Of a DNA stretch of 64,000 nucleotides, positions 23,901 through 37,000 are shown piece by piece. The stretch is from Anarhynchus alexandrinus (taxonomy: Eukaryota > Chordata > Aves > Charadriiformes > Charadriidae). Under the pieces are notes generated by a model that made no database searches, was not told the origin of the DNA, and was given only the letters and a program-made list of their open reading frames with translations. The DNA is taken from positions 8,762,938 through 8,826,937 of the forward strand of contig VUYV01000010.1 in NCBI GenBank assembly GCA_008711295.1, read 5' to 3'. Position numbers and translations under genes: made by a program. Every line of letters starts with the position of its first letter. The stretch's first letter is position 1.

Positions 23901-26270
23901 ACAAGATTCTTAAAATGCAAAAGGATGTAGTCAATACACCGGTGCAAAACAACTGAAGTACTGTACGGCTCGACAGCAGCCAAGAGAGAAAAAACAAATC
24001 GCTGGGGTGGGATTGCTCAGAAGAGATGCAATGAGAACAGCAGCTACTTCTCTAGGTTTTTCCTAATGGGACCCAAGCAGCAGGAAAGAAGGCGTTTTTT
24101 TTCATGCGTTTATCCTTTGCAAGCACGAGAAATTAACTTTTGCTAAATGGAAAAGAAAGAAAAGAAAAGCAAAGCACGATGAGATCTATATAGCTGAGCA
24201 AAGAAATACATGGAGGACAAATTGCAATTTAGGAGAATAGGTTTTAACAGCCTTTCCTGCAGATGTAATACCTGCTTAGATTAGTCTACGATTATCTATT
24301 TTAAAATTAAAAAAGTCTTCCTTCTGTGCAAATCCATCATCCTTATTATTGCTATTCTAAGTGCAGCAAAGACCCTGGGAACTAAATTCTTCACTTGAAA
24401 CTTCTTTGGGGAACGGTTGTTAGTTCAGAAGTCCACCGTTTCCCCCACCCAATTTCAATTTAATAGCATCTAGAGTGATAAAGTGGGAAAAGACAGACAT
24501 CTGGTAGAGCTAACTAGTCATTTGCTGGTTCTGTGAAAGTTTGTGCTTCCCAGTCAGTGTCACATATGAGAAATACAGATGGTCCCAAGTCAGAAAAAAA
24601 GAAGTGTTGAAACATATACAAATGTTATGAGGACTTCAAGTGTAAAATGTTAACCAGCTGTGAATGTGACATCTCTAGTTTTACTAAATCTACTGAGATA
24701 CATCATTACTGCACATGAAATCTATGTATTTTCTGTACTGACGGCAATTCCCTGTTCTCCATTTGCTTCTAGTTTGGGGCCAAAACCATCCAGATGAGAA
24801 TATTAAAAAGATAAGAGTCCAAAAAGGGAAAGAAAAGTGGTCTCCACTTCTAAGGGTTGTTTGTAACTGCCCCACTGATTTCCTGTGTTATAGGCTGACT
24901 GTTTACTGGGGGGAGGGTAGAAGTCACAAACATCCAGAGTTAAAAATAATATATAAACGTTAAAACAAAATCAAAAGGTTATTAATTCACACAAAGTCCT
25001 AGAGATTTAGAGTCATCCATTCTATATACAGTTCAGCAATGCATGGAATGCAATAAGACATTTAAACCACAACACAGCAGTGATCTTGCCCTGTTGCTGG
25101 CAGTATCAGTTGTTTCCCACACAAGGGCCTAAATCTGACCCTTTTATGAAACTTTTACATTTGCAAAAATAGAACAGTTGGGAAATCTTGGGCACTTCTA
25201 GTTAAATTGCAAACAAAATAACCCTCTCTCTGCTGCGGCTGCTTAAGCTCTAGATAATCATCGCATATCAAGACAATTACTTTTTCCCCCCATATGAGTT
25301 GTTTTGACAGAGCTTTTCAGATGTTATGTACAACGCAACCTAAAAGGAAAAGAAAATGTATGTTTCAGGAGGCATTAAAGCATACGAGGGGGAGGAGAGA
25401 CGGGGAAGGAGGCGGGTCCCCCTCCCTCTTCCTTGGACAAAAGCTCCGAATTGCCACGTCTACCTTTGGCATCTCACACCGGTGCGCAGCATCATGATTG
25501 ACACGGGCCAAAGAAATCACCCGTGAAACAACAGACAGATGCACGGCGACCTGCGCGGGGGCACAGCGGCCACGGGGAGCAGCTGGCCCCACACCCTGCG
25601 AGTGCAGTACATCCCCCATCTCGCCTCATCCCATCAAGGGCCTCCTGGGAGAAGGGAAATGGAAAGGATCTCGTATCTCGGGGCGGCATTGGCAGGGTAG
25701 GAGCACTCTGCGGGAAGGTCGGAGCGCTCCTCTCGGCCCTTCCACCCCCTGCTCCGCTCTACGCAGCCATAAGGAGCAGCTCCCTTCCCAGGAGCGGGTC
25801 GCAGTGAGGCGGGGAGCCAGTTTGGGATTTTTTTTGTGTGTGTGTTTGTTTGGTTTTGGGAGGAGCGGAGCAGCACTGGAAGAAAGTCAGATTCCCTGTG
25901 CCCCTTCCTAAAATGTAACTGGGAGCAGGACCAGCCTCTCTCACCCTCGACTGCCAGAAGGCTTTGCTTTTCTATTTTTGCTTTTCTTTTTTTTTCCCCC
26001 TCCAGAGAAGGCAGGCAAACCCAAAAAAGAAGCCCCAGTTTTAATACAAACTGGCAAAATATTATACTTCTCAGTAGAGTTTTACGCCCACCTTAGACGA
26101 GCATGGGTGGCTCTGCAGACCACAGACCCCCGAGCCAGGACCAGGACCTCACCGCTTTGGAGCTAGTGATGAGCACGAGGGCAGGAGAGTTCCTGGAGTG
26201 AACAGAACTGGGGTCTTCAATAGAGACGTAAACCTCCTTTCTTCAGAGGACAGAGCTGCTGTTTTAGGAT
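20961..26270. other. Long intron stretch, no gene seen
   Basis: 21350-21480 and 25380-25800 are GC-richer with overlapping frames on both strands. The rest is AT-rich. A 119-residue plus-strand frame at 23334-23693 is the longest in AT-rich DNA here, but has no domain, no acceptor or donor at sensible places and is not recognised. A possible worn repeat trace (GGGCCTAAATCTGACCC) lies at 25126-25142. T/G-rich run at 25827-25860. Confidence 0.5.
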
Positions 26271-26470
26271 CCCCTTGCTAATAGATTGTTTGCCCGTTAT
26301 GATGGACTTTATTATGACATTAGTTTGCTTTAAAATGTTACTTGTATAATTAGCTTTCCAAATAAGACCATTCAGCTAACATATTTCTTTCAACACCCAC
26401 AGCAGAATTACCCTGAGATGCCATCATAAACTTTTTCAAATCGTTTTCCTACTGATTTGTGCATCCCAGC
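26270..26470. promoter_or_regulatory. Enhancer-like AT-rich block
   Basis: Homeodomain- and forkhead-like words without simple repeats: CTAATAGATTGTTTGCCC, ATTATGACATTAGTTTGC, TATAATTAGCTTTCC. Called on texture only. Confidence 0.3.
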
Positions 26471-26669
26471 CAGGACGTTTTCACCTGAACAAAGGGATGG
26501 CAGTGCAGGATGAAGTGAATTTGTCTTTTCCTATCAGAGACGGAAAGATGCATTTCTTAATCCTTCTCTCACTGAAATGGGAGGGAAACATCAAAATGAC
26601 ACCAGTTCACAGTGGAAAAACACATTAGGACGTCCCTTTGAGGAATAAACCCCTTTAATACAATCTGGG

Positions 26670-26770
26670 TGTAAAGCAGTGGCGTAAACACATCAGGCAG
26701 AATCCGTGCACCTAAAGTTTAGCCAAAGGCCAAATTTGCACAGGCATTTAGGCACCTAAAGACAGGGACG
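26670..26770. repeat. Worn interspersed-repeat fragment (ggcacctaaa type)
   Basis: GGCCAAATTTGCACAGGCAT followed by TTAGGCACCTAAAG is a wording I associate with old sauropsid interspersed repeats. The ends are not definable. Confidence 0.3.
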
Positions 26771-26839
26771 AATGCCTGCCAGGGCGCTCCCACCTCTAGC
26801 AGCCGCTCTGAAAGCCCCATCAGCACTACCAGCTGCTAA

Positions 26840-27240
26840 ACCCCTCTCCAAGCTTCGCCCCTGGGCTCGGCTCCGGCCGGGAGTTACCGCCTGGGCTCAG
26901 CACAGGCACTAACCCTCGTGGACACCCACCCCTCTGAAGACGAAGCGCCCCGTGCTCCGCTCCCCGCGCCCGAGGTGCCGCCCGCAGCCGCTCCTGCCCA
27001 CCAGGCAGATAAATTGACTTCCCGGCAGTTCATCGCGCTCAGGGACTTCAGCAGGCGCGTTATCAATTGAAGGTCCGTATGGATGCCAAATTCTCCCTCC
27101 CCTGCGGCCGTGCCTTGCCCCGGGCCGGGGTCTGTGCCCGGGTCCCCCCCGCAGCCCGCGGCGCTGCCCCTGCCCAGCGCCGCTGACCCCCGGCAGGGTC
27201 TGGGGCGCGCTGCGAGGTCTGCGGGTGGAAGGGTCTGAAA
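26840..27240. promoter_or_regulatory. Intronic CpG island
   Basis: Roughly 45 CpG in 400 bp by eye, with GC well above the flanks. At 26995-27095 the island is interrupted by a distinctly AT-containing segment (CAGATAAATTGACTTCCCGG, GCGTTATCAATTGAAGG) that looks like a regulatory core inside the island. The two overlapping minus-strand frames (26884-27295) read Arg/Gly/Ala-rich peptide from the GC content and show no domain. Confidence 0.55.
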
Positions 27241-27523
27241 CACCGTTAAATACTATCGCTATCAGTCCACGCTCAGCACTCAGGAAGTTGGCCACCTGGG
27301 TAAATGTTAGAGGATCTTGTACATATTATATCCCCATTATTTTCTGACAGACTTTTCCTTCCATTATGCGATACAGGAAAAGAGGTTTAGTATTATAACA
27401 CCAAGAACATGGGTTTCGAGCTCCTGCTAACTATAAGCCCAGATCCTGGATACAGACACACACAGCTATCAACAAACACAAGGTAGCACTGAGACCACAT
27501 TAGGTTTTTCCTTTACATTTCAT
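27241..27523. other. Island shore, no gene seen
   Basis: 27240-27360 keeps an enhancer-like texture (ACTATCGCTATCAGTCCACG, CAGGAAGTTGGCCACCTGG), then grades into plain AT-rich intron. Confidence 0.35.
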
Positions 27524-27568
27524 TTAAAAAAAAAAAAAAAAAAANAAGGAGAGAGAAAAAAAAAAAAA
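27524..27568. repeat. Poly-A tract with an N
   Basis: About twenty A, an N at 27545, then AAGGAGAGAG and a second A-run. No element body recognised upstream, so it is treated as simple repeat. Confidence 0.85.
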
Positions 27569-27719
27569 GCTTCACATAGTTTCCTCCTCTTGACCTAACA
27601 CAAATTCCATCAAACTTCAAAAACAATACTTTGAGATGCTGGAGGATGCAGGCCGGAAACTGAGGAAAGACTTTACACAAAGTTAGGAAATCTTTTTTGG
27701 AGGGAATACTTCAAGCTAC

Positions 27720-28660
27720 TGAACAATTTTATCTAGATGACTAGATCTTATGGTAAATGAGTATATAATTAAATTTAAGAGCTACGCTATTGTGTTTGAG
27801 GTATATCAGCTCATCAACAGAAGACGGCCTGTTTAGCTATGCTAAAAGCGATATGTAAATACCATCCTCTGATAAATAATTGATTATTGCCTTAATGTTT
27901 GACAAAGCCATAAAATGCCCCGCAGATTATGTCCAAAACATTTTAAGGTGATGGGAAATCATTTTTATTGTAATGACAGTGAGCTGTCCATGGTCGACTG
28001 GTTTAAATTTTATCTTTTCGTGTTAGGAAAGGTTTCTGTTTTCTTTGAGAATTTAATTATCAGAGGGTGTTTAATATGATAGGAAGATTTATGGCCTTCA
28101 GGAGCTATCCAAAAATAGTGCTATAAAAATGGACTTAGATCCCATCACAAGCAATAAAGCTGTTACGCAGACTTGATGCTTGCAGTGAAAACTTTGCGTA
28201 TGAATATATTTTACCATCATGCATAAAAGTTCACTTTGGAGGATTCTGAATTTTGACCCTGAAATGTGACCCAAACTATGGGGTGAGGAAAAAAAAAAAA
28301 GCTTCACAAAAGAAAGCCAAGCTATGCTAGTACGGATGCGTTAGTGTTTATTTTGGAAAACGCTCCTCACTATCCATAAATATTTCTTTTAACTTGTTGC
28401 CATTAAGATGCAGCGGGGACTAAGTTTTCCAGGAGGAGATAAAAAGAACAACAAAGATACACTCCTATTGTGTAATAATCAGTCCACATTTCAATGAATA
28501 AGTAATATTTCTCACAAGCCAAAGTTAGATAGTGGATTTATTTAACCTCTGAGGGTCAGGTAATAAATACTAAGTGAATTATTCAGACCAATGGCTAATC
28601 AATACAATTCAGTGATATATTTTTTGTGTTTCATAAAAGGTTGTACACTAAAGGCAGTGA
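27720..28660. promoter_or_regulatory. Extended enhancer-like region
   Basis: Nearly 1 kb of low-repeat, AT-rich but word-diverse DNA interrupted only by a short A-run at 28289-28300. Motif examples: TAAATAATTGATTATTGCC (27874 on), CCTTAATGTTTGACAAAGCC, TTTTTATTGTAATGACAG, CCAATGGCTAATCAATACAA. Frames are absent except one short minus-strand one, which fits non-coding constraint. Likely several adjoining enhancers, to be confirmed by alignment. Confidence 0.4.
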
Positions 28661-29958
28661 GCAATTATGGAAATTGGGCCCGAGCGGCACTCAATTCTTC
28701 TCTTACTTGAAACCCCAGCACCACTACCTTGACAGCAAATCGATTAGTGTGCTAGTGAAGCAGCTCCGCCACCTCTGACCCCTTCCAGCTCTGTCCAACA
28801 GCCTGGAGAGTATTTTATATTTATTTTATTGAATTAACCCCCTCTTGGCTGCACGCTGTTTTACACATACAGTAATGCAGTAGGAGAAAAACGACAGGCG
28901 TCTTTCATTTAAATGCTCCTCTGTAGGTCCGGGTAAGGCAAACCTAACAGCCTCCTTTGTTCTAGCTTCAAAACACTGATTTTTGCCACAGCGTAAGGTT
29001 TTCAAGTCCATCCCAAAACTAACATAATTAACAGGATGCAAAGAATGTCCTAAGTGTACCCCAGACATTGAATCACTCCTATTCATGCCTATTCGTGCCT
29101 TCGCGCACGGCGACCAACTTCATACAATGCTCAAGTCACTGTTTTGCACCAAAAATAAAAGCTCCTCAATAAAAGTGAGTTAATATTGCTATAGGTATAA
29201 TATCCTGTTTTACACAGTGTAAGGGAGAACACTAGAGATTAACAGCATTTTCCACCAGGAAATTAAAACTAACATGAAGCCACATAAAGCGCCTTTTCTG
29301 GACATTTAACTCTATAGCTGCTCCTGTATCCTTCGCCCACCGAAGCCCTGTCTGATCCCAGGGGGAGTTTGCAAATATTCAAGGCAATGCAGGAGAAGAC
29401 AATTTTAGGTCTAAGAACTGCAAGCTTTTGCTTTGCACCATCCAAAGTGTTCAGCAGGGCCACTTTTGGCGGTGCCGTGGACCAGGGGCCCTCCCCCAGC
29501 TGTGGCCACCAAGGCGTCAGCTCTCTGTTGCCTCCTGCCCACGCTTCCAAGTGGAAACGAAAGCCCTGCAAAGAAAAGCATCTTCCTTGCCCAACAAGCA
29601 CTTGCTTAATACCCCAGCTGCCTCATGTCCCCTTTATATACATCATCAACGGGCTTTGAAAATGATGCACCATCCCCTTTTCCAAAAAAAAACCAGAAGA
29701 AACACACAGAAAAGGTGCTGCGACAACTGCCATCTTACCCAGCCCCAAGCACAGCAATAAAAACATGACCTTCTGTGCCGTTAACTGGAGAGACGAGCGC
29801 TGCAGCCCCACAGAGTGTCCTACATGAGGTGTCCTACCCAAAGTACGGGTCTGTTTACTTTCTCAACACTATCCATAGGAACAAGCAGGAGTTGCAGCTA
29901 TTCAAATAATCTCTATATCAAATATAACCAATTCCCCTGGTTTTGGGGAACTTATTCC

Positions 29959-29999
29959 CAGTTTACACTGGCATAGTTGAGAGAAGATTCAGACTCCAC
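29959..29999. repeat. Worn palindromic-repeat fragment
   Basis: AGTTTACACTGGCATAGTTG then AGAGAAGATTCAGACTCC matches the wording 'ttacaccagtgtaactgagagcagaat-tggccc' that I recall from sauropsid genomes. Confidence 0.4.
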
Positions 30000-30203
30000 C
30001 ATTCCTAAATCAGGTTCCATTACTGTTCAGATACTGAAAAGATTTAAACAACAGGTAACTACTCCAAGACTTGCAAGTATTGCATCCCATTTGTATTATG
30101 AACTGTGAGCAAAAAACATAATAGCAAGTTGTATGCAAATAACAGGAGAGGTTTCTCAGGGAGAAATCAATCCCCCGCCCCAAAAAAAAGTGAAGACATG
30201 ATG

Positions 30204-30232
30204 CTCTTCCCATTGAGGCTAACGGGAACCAG
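30204..30232. repeat. Worn palindromic-repeat fragment
   Basis: TTCCCATTGAGGCTAACGGG followed by AACCAG parallels the 'tcccattgacttcaatgggaa' core with several substitutions. Confidence 0.3.
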
Positions 30233-31000
30233 ATTAGATTTCCACTGTAGCTGGTCTGTTCCACACCAAACAATGATAATCAAAGCAAAAATGGCATTTA
30301 GTAACAGTCTAGAAGCTCGTGTGCTCTGTCTACAGGTCATACTCTGTCACTTCAAGGCTGAATAAAGTCTGCGTGCATAGCAGGATACATCACTTTTATT
30401 AAGACTATTCACAGAAAAAGGGACCACTCAAAGTTCACCACATCTGACCGTAAGCAGATACACAGCACAGGCTCAAGCAGTGTGTTTTATAAAACCCTTA
30501 TACGCTTTCGTATAACACTGCATTGAGTTCTGAATTATTCTTTTCGTCTCTTTTGCTCTCAGAATCCATACAAAAGTGATTACTTCAGTCATTTTTCAAT
30601 ATTACTTTCATTCCTGGAAAATGCATTTTCAAAAGTTATTTATTTTTCACAGCATGTCATGTTGTTATATTATACTAGTTAAAATAAAACCACTGTAGAC
30701 TTCAGCATGCATTTATGTTTCTCTTCCGATGCTATGATGTAGGATTTTCAGTTTTTATGCTGAATGTATTCTACATATTACATTATCAATCCTTTATCTT
30801 AGGTTTGGTGTAGATTTAAAAAACAAGCTGTTAAATCAAGTTACTAAAGTAATTGAGCTATAAAACTGCCTTCTTATTTATAATCACCAATTCCCTCTGA
30901 AAAAGAGTTTTTAAAGATCAGCTGTGGTTTCTGTTATGCAAGGTTTTTTAAACAACTTTAAGCCACCGATTCCACTTAAAACCTAATTAAAATAGTGGAG

Positions 31001-32110
31001 AAAACGTATGTTTCCTACATGGAGCCAGTGAATGGGCTTTATGAGCATATTGCAGGCTGCAGGCTGGGACTGCCCCTCACCCTGGGACGGGGTGAGCCTC
31101 TTCTTTGCCATAGGTGCAAATGGGGGTACAGGCTGCTGGGCAGCCCTGGGGTCCCCCTGCCCCAAAATTCACCCTAGGAACCCTTTTCCAAAGGTTTAGT
31201 TCTGTTTGAGTTTCTTAATATCTAATCCCGGGTAATGCTGGGATGCAGAAGAATATTATTTCTGAGTGGAAAAGGGTCTGAAACAGAATTTAGGTAAAGA
31301 TCAATCCTCTACCTACCCAGCTGATGGACAGCAGTAACCATCCCGCTACTTCTTGGTGGCAACCTCTTTGCAACCGACTCGGCTAAAACATCATGAAGAT
31401 GACTGTTTATCCAGCTGTTTGCCCCAAAACCCTAAAATCCCCTGGCTCCACGGGGTGCTACCTAAGCAAAGCACGATGGTGTGGCTGCCCCGGCACAGGC
31501 TTTCCGAGGGAGGGGACACAGCAGGAGCTTGGGGACCCCTTGTCCCCCTGCGGGATCGCTGCCCACCGCGCTGCTGGGGTGAGCTGCCTCGACCGCGGCG
31601 CCCAAAGTCTGTTTGCCACTGCCCATGAACACAAAACCAGTTGAAAATCCCACGCCTCCGAGGCCACGATTTCTTCAGAGTGGGCAAAAAGGGAGAAACG
31701 CAGCCGGTTGGGTCGGGACATGCCAGAAGAGGGAAGCCCAGCCCAAAGGCGGCCAACGGAGAGAGGAGACATGGCATGAATGGACCAGCGGGAGCTGTGG
31801 GATGGTTTTGAGGCAGTTTTTTTTGGAGGTTTTTGAGGATTCCATGTCGCTGCATTACGACGCATCTTACACGCTGCGGCCCTGCTCCACGCTTAGTGTC
31901 CCCCCTCCAGCCAAAATCTCTGCGCCACCCTGCCGGTCCCTGTGTCACACACCCCAAAGGAGGGCGGGCAGAGCAGCAAGTTTGCCCTAAACCACCCATA
32001 GAACATGTCTGTGCTATTAAGGCCACTGTTCATCCTCCCAAAAAGCGCATTATCCGGCACTAGAGCAGCCAAATACCAGGGACACACCATCCTTTAGAAA
32101 ATGCTGCTCT
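31001..32110. other. GC-richer intron, no gene seen
   Basis: Long frames overlap on both strands here (211 residues minus at 31391-32026, 125 plus at 31613-31990). They are Pro/Gly/Arg/Cys-rich, are mutually exclusive, and no splice sites, start context or known domain support them. Confidence 0.55.
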
Positions 32111-34000
32111 CGTTGTGGTGTGGCTGAATTAGAGGCAGAAAAGGAAAAGGAAAAGCTTAAATATTTAATAAAGAGTTCCACAAAAACTCCGAGTGCAGCT
32201 CTGAAATTACTCTCTGCTCTACACCCACAGAGGTGGCCGGGGAAATGGCTGAGGGCCAGATGACAGGGGACTTTTTTTCTGAAATAGCGCTGGCAGAGGC
32301 CTATCAGGAAATCTTTCAGAATTGCTTTAATCTTTCATTTTAGTTTGGTCTCTGGCCACACAAGTGCGTCCAGCCCTCAGAGACCCTGGAGGTCACTATC
32401 TGTGAGTTTTTAAAAACAGGAAAGCCATTACAGAAAAATCAGAAGAGCAAGGGAAAAAAAGTACTCGCTGTAAATATGTACATTTTTAATACAACAGAAC
32501 GGTTGTTACATTTTTTGTTCTGCTATTGCTTTTAACTAAAAAGGAAGGGAACCTGGAATGTTATAAACACCTTGGAGTTTTTAGCCCTCTGCCAAAGAAT
32601 TTATCCATTAAACGCAACATGAACTATAAATCTGAATTTCAGATCCTGCTCACAGCATATGAATCTATTCTCCCCTTTGATATGCATGTGAAGTTCTCAT
32701 TGACACTAATGGGAGCTACACGTGCTTATTACAGGATAACTAGACCTCTCAGTGTGAATATATACCTCTAGACAGACAGCTCTGCTTAAGTTGGTTTTTT
32801 TTAAAAAAAAAAGGGGGGGGAAGAAGATACCAGTGGGGGGAAAAAATCCATTATGGGTGTTTTGTAAACAAAAGTACCATTCTGTGCATTTTTGATCAGC
32901 AGGCAGCTTTGAAAAAATAGACATCTACAGCAACACGCATAGGTATGCGATCGCATTCACGCACATCGTCCTTCCAGCACGCGGGGACGCATTCGAAGAT
33001 GTGCGGGAGCACACGTGTGCTTGCGAGGAAGAGTCTTCACTCAGTCCCCCCCCCCCGGTTCAGTGCCGGTCCCAGCCTCTGAGCCCGTCTAAACCAGCCC
33101 AGCTCCCCGATTTCCACTGAACTGCCCAATTTACACCAGCCGTGCGGGTGACACGGGGTCCCCGGGAGCGCGGAGAGCCCCGGGTCTCTCCTACGGGGTC
33201 TGTGTAAAGTTCCTGCTGCACTGAATGCTGATGGGCGCGGGAGCGCACAGCGCTGGTATCGAGGAGTTATTTCTTTTATGGGAACATTTCTTTAGATGTG
33301 TATTTCATTTTTTAGCTTGGTGGCTAGAGGTGTTCCCAGGGACAGCAAATAGAGAGGGAGAGTCATGTTAAATTCATAAACATACACTGTAGAAAGTAAG
33401 TGAGCATATAAGGCTAACATATGAGTGCGTATATACCATACCTGCATTTTTATGGCACAAATAGATCTGTGTGTACCCATATACATGCGTGTCTATAGAC
33501 ACGTGTGTCAAAATATTGGCACTGAGAGCAAAATTTATAAATTGTCCAACCAGAGCTGGTATCTTCAGCATTTTATTTTTTTTAATCAAGAGCTTTTACT
33601 GGAAATATTAGTAAAGGGTCAATTCCTTTCCATGCAGCCAGTGACACTTTTGAATAACTGTGTTATGCACAGCGCTTTAAGAAGACTTATAGGACTGTCA
33701 CAATATTTAACTACTCATTTTTGCTTGCATGATTGTGGTTGATATGACCACAGAATACTGATCTATCCAAAAGAGAAAAATTATAGAGTGGAACAGTGGG
33801 ATTTATGAATGAGATATCTTTGGCTGCAAAGCATTCCCATTTATAGCACTCAGCCACCACAAAACTGCTGTGTAATTGGAAGAGAAATTTTTCCCATGTA
33901 CTGAAGCTATAGTCGAACTGCCAAACAATAAGAGACAGCCTTGTCTGAATTAGAGGAGTCACATACCTGATTTTTCTCCCACTCATTTAGAAACAGACCT
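32111..34000. other. AT-rich intron with two worn repeat fragments, no gene seen
   Basis: 32696-32718 (CTCATTGACACTAATGGGAG) and 33127-33140 (CAATTTACACCAGC) belong to the worn palindromic repeat family. An A-run/G-run junction lies at 32800-32820 and an 11-base C-run at 33046-33056. 33360-33520 is rich in ATATA/GTGTGT-type words. Confidence 0.5.
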
Positions 34001-37000
34001 TATTTCCCATCTCCTCTCCTCTTACGCTGAGACTGGGGGCCTGAAAGCCGCGTTTTGCGAGTGCCAGAGCAGAAAGCTGATTCCATTTAAGCATCATATC
34101 AGAATAAATGTGTGGACAAATCAGCAGGACTAGTCGGAGCTGCCAATTTTAACTTCCTGAGTATCTGCATGTGAAAACTGTTATTTTCCCAAGGAGGCAC
34201 ATGGGCTTTTGTTATGATTATTTATTTGTATTATAATAGGCCAAGGAAGCCACAGAGAGGGCCCTGTAATGTGAGAGGACACACAGACGCAACACTGCCC
34301 CAGGGCAGTCGGAGGCGGAGGGATGCTCCAGGATGGAGTGACGCTCCCAGGACAGACGGACAGACGCTCGCCCACCCACCACCTCCACGCCAGGCAAGTC
34401 CCCGCCGTGCTCACATGGAGCTTGCTGCAAGCCAGGGGCTGTGGGGGCTTTACGTGGCTCACGACTGCAAAGCCTGACAGGTTACACCAGCCCCACAGCG
34501 CTGCATGGATGGACAGACAGACATGCGGAGATGCCCCTCACCTTGCAGATCCGCAGGGCAGCCCCCGGGGTGCCAGGCAGGCAGATGCCCTCACAGGACC
34601 AGCTAACTAATGAGCCACAACTAAAAGCAGCAGCTTGAGACCAGGGACAAAGTAATCATAAAACAAGTACGTTCCCTGCCATAGAAATCAGCAACCTCAA
34701 CCCCTCGCCTTCACGGGCAATGCCACAGGTCAGGGGCCACCCAGTGGCACAGTCCTCCTGGGAGCACTAGACTGGACACATCCCATGGGGACAGCACAGC
34801 GTCACCCCCCTCAGAGCGAACAGGATGAGCTGCTCTGCCATCACTCCATGGTGTGACCCCTTTTCTCCTTCCTACCCTCTCCATCATCCCTTGGGTGGCC
34901 TCTACCCTGGAGGCTGCTGGCAGGGAGCAGATAACTGTGCCCAGCCAAGCTTTCCCCTGCCCGACCTCTCTGCTCAGGGCCACTGCAAGTTCCACGACAG
35001 TGCCCACGACAGCCATATCATGGCATTTTTACATACATTTTCACAAAAGGCAAGTTCTCAGACAACCCTCTCCATGAAAACCTCAGGGGCGGAAAGCAGC
35101 ACAGAGTGAAATCTCATCACGAGCTCATGCCGGGAAGCACATGGAAAGCGCTGCGCAGCGGCCCCGCGGTCTTACAGCCCCGTCGGAAAGAAGAAGTCAG
35201 GAAGCAGGTTTACTTGCATCATTACAACATGATTGCTGCTGGGAACACCTTCCTGTCGAGGTCCCTCCGACCGCATCCCTAATCACACGCGCTGCAGAGG
35301 ACGCCCCGCACGACCCTCAGATCACAGCGCCGCAGGAGATGAAGCGCCGGTGGCACCGCTCCCCGGTGAGAGACAGCACGGATGGGGGGAGAGAAGCAAA
35401 CACCTCAATTAATTGACTGCAGCGACAGTGGGGAGCAGATACCACCCCAGAGCGGTCCAGATGGGGTTCCTGCAGCATGAGGAGTTTTGCACTGTACCGT
35501 TGGGGCTTCCTAGAGATGCCTGTCACTGCTTCAGCTCTCAGACCTGCACTTTTTTTTTGGAGGGTTGATGGCTTTGGAAGCCAAACTGTGAAATATTGAC
35601 CATGGGAATGAAATCTCTTCTCTGGAAATCAGGGCGCCCCACAAAACTCAAAGCTGGGTACCCCAGAAATTCAAGCACCCTGATGATGAGTTGCTCTGGA
35701 AATTCAAGACAACATTTTCTGCCAGTGATCAATAAGAGGGTTCAGACCGGCTTTCTGCAACTGCCAGTGTGTTGGGTCAATTTACATTTTCTCTTTTCAC
35801 ACACAAAGAAAATCAAAATACCAAAGTAGAAATGTAACACAACTTTATGCTTTAACGGTTTCATAGTTTGTCAAGAGTTCTCTAATCCATTTCAGATTCC
35901 CTCTTAAGAACAGGATTTCTTCTATTTTTGCATTTGAACTATGGGTGATTAAACAACAAGCAGCAGAAAATTAATATGTTAAATTCAAAGCCACAAAAAA
36001 ATACATAATCTCATTGTCCAGTGAGAATCCCAGGAATCCTTGAGTTTCCAGGAACAAAAGCTACAACTCACTCAGGCTTAGGTCTTAGCGGAATTAACAT
36101 TGCCCAATAGCAAGTACTGATTGTGGGGTTTTTTTACTAACCTACAATAAAGAACTTGGCTAATACTTAAATAAATAAATAAACCTTATTTATATTTAAA
36201 AAAGGAAAAAAAAAAAATTGAGAGAGGTCACATGTGTCGCAGGAAGCAATGAATGCTATGGATTCAGAACCACATCTGAAAACCTCTTCAAAGTCCCCAG
36301 AGATAACCACAGGATGCTTTTCTGAGTCCCTGCCCCCAGTCCGGCAAATTATAAATGCGAACAATGACTCTTGTTTTTCTGTTAAAATGCATTGGGTTTA
36401 TTACTTTGTTGTGTTTTCCCAAAGCACACCTTGCACGTAGAAACCCCAGTGCACGCTCAGGGTGCCAAAATATTTCCCTCTGCTGTTTAGCAGCAGATAT
36501 TAATACCGTAAGAGTTTCAAGGACCTGGCCAAGATCTTCTTGACATAATGAAAGGATTTTCCTCTGGGCAATGACATTATGACCGAACCTTACTGATAGC
36601 AACACAGTACATGGGCAATGCGGAGAGAGGAGGACCCGAAGGAGCTCAGATGCTGGCAGAAGCGATGCCAACTATTTATTTGGAGAAAACCCCATGGCTC
36701 CTAAAGAGCTCCTTGAATTTCTGGCTCCTATAGAGCTCCTGGAATTTCTGTGTCTGGAGACTCCCCCTTCCTTGCATCCTGAGCAGTTTTATCTATCGCA
36801 GTGCCCCATCAGTCCAGAGGGATTTGGGGGGAAAAAGCAGACAGGAGGGCACCAATGTCCCTGCCCACAGCAATGGGATCAGGACGCATTCCTGCCATTG
36901 GGTTGAGAGGAGCTGGAGATGGGGATTTGCCACTGACGGGAGCAGGGAATCCCATATTCCCTGGGAAGGAAGAGGCAGCGGCACATCGTACATGTCAGGG

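Larger units (their letters stand above)
28661..31000. other. Intron with worn repeat fragments, no gene seen
   Basis: 28675-28720 (GGGCCCGAGCGGCACTCAAT...) resembles the palindromic repeat family. Two more fragments are listed separately at 29959 and 30204. 30640-30900 is AT-rich with enhancer-like wording (TTCAGCATGCATTTATG, GTTACTAAAGTAATTGAGC). Overlapping frames at 29269-29841 lie on both strands without domains. Confidence 0.5.

Noticed and set aside
31391..32026. 211-residue minus-strand frame
   Set aside because: Low-complexity Pro/Gly/Cys/Arg composition, overlapped by plus-strand frames of similar length, with no domain and no splice or promoter context.
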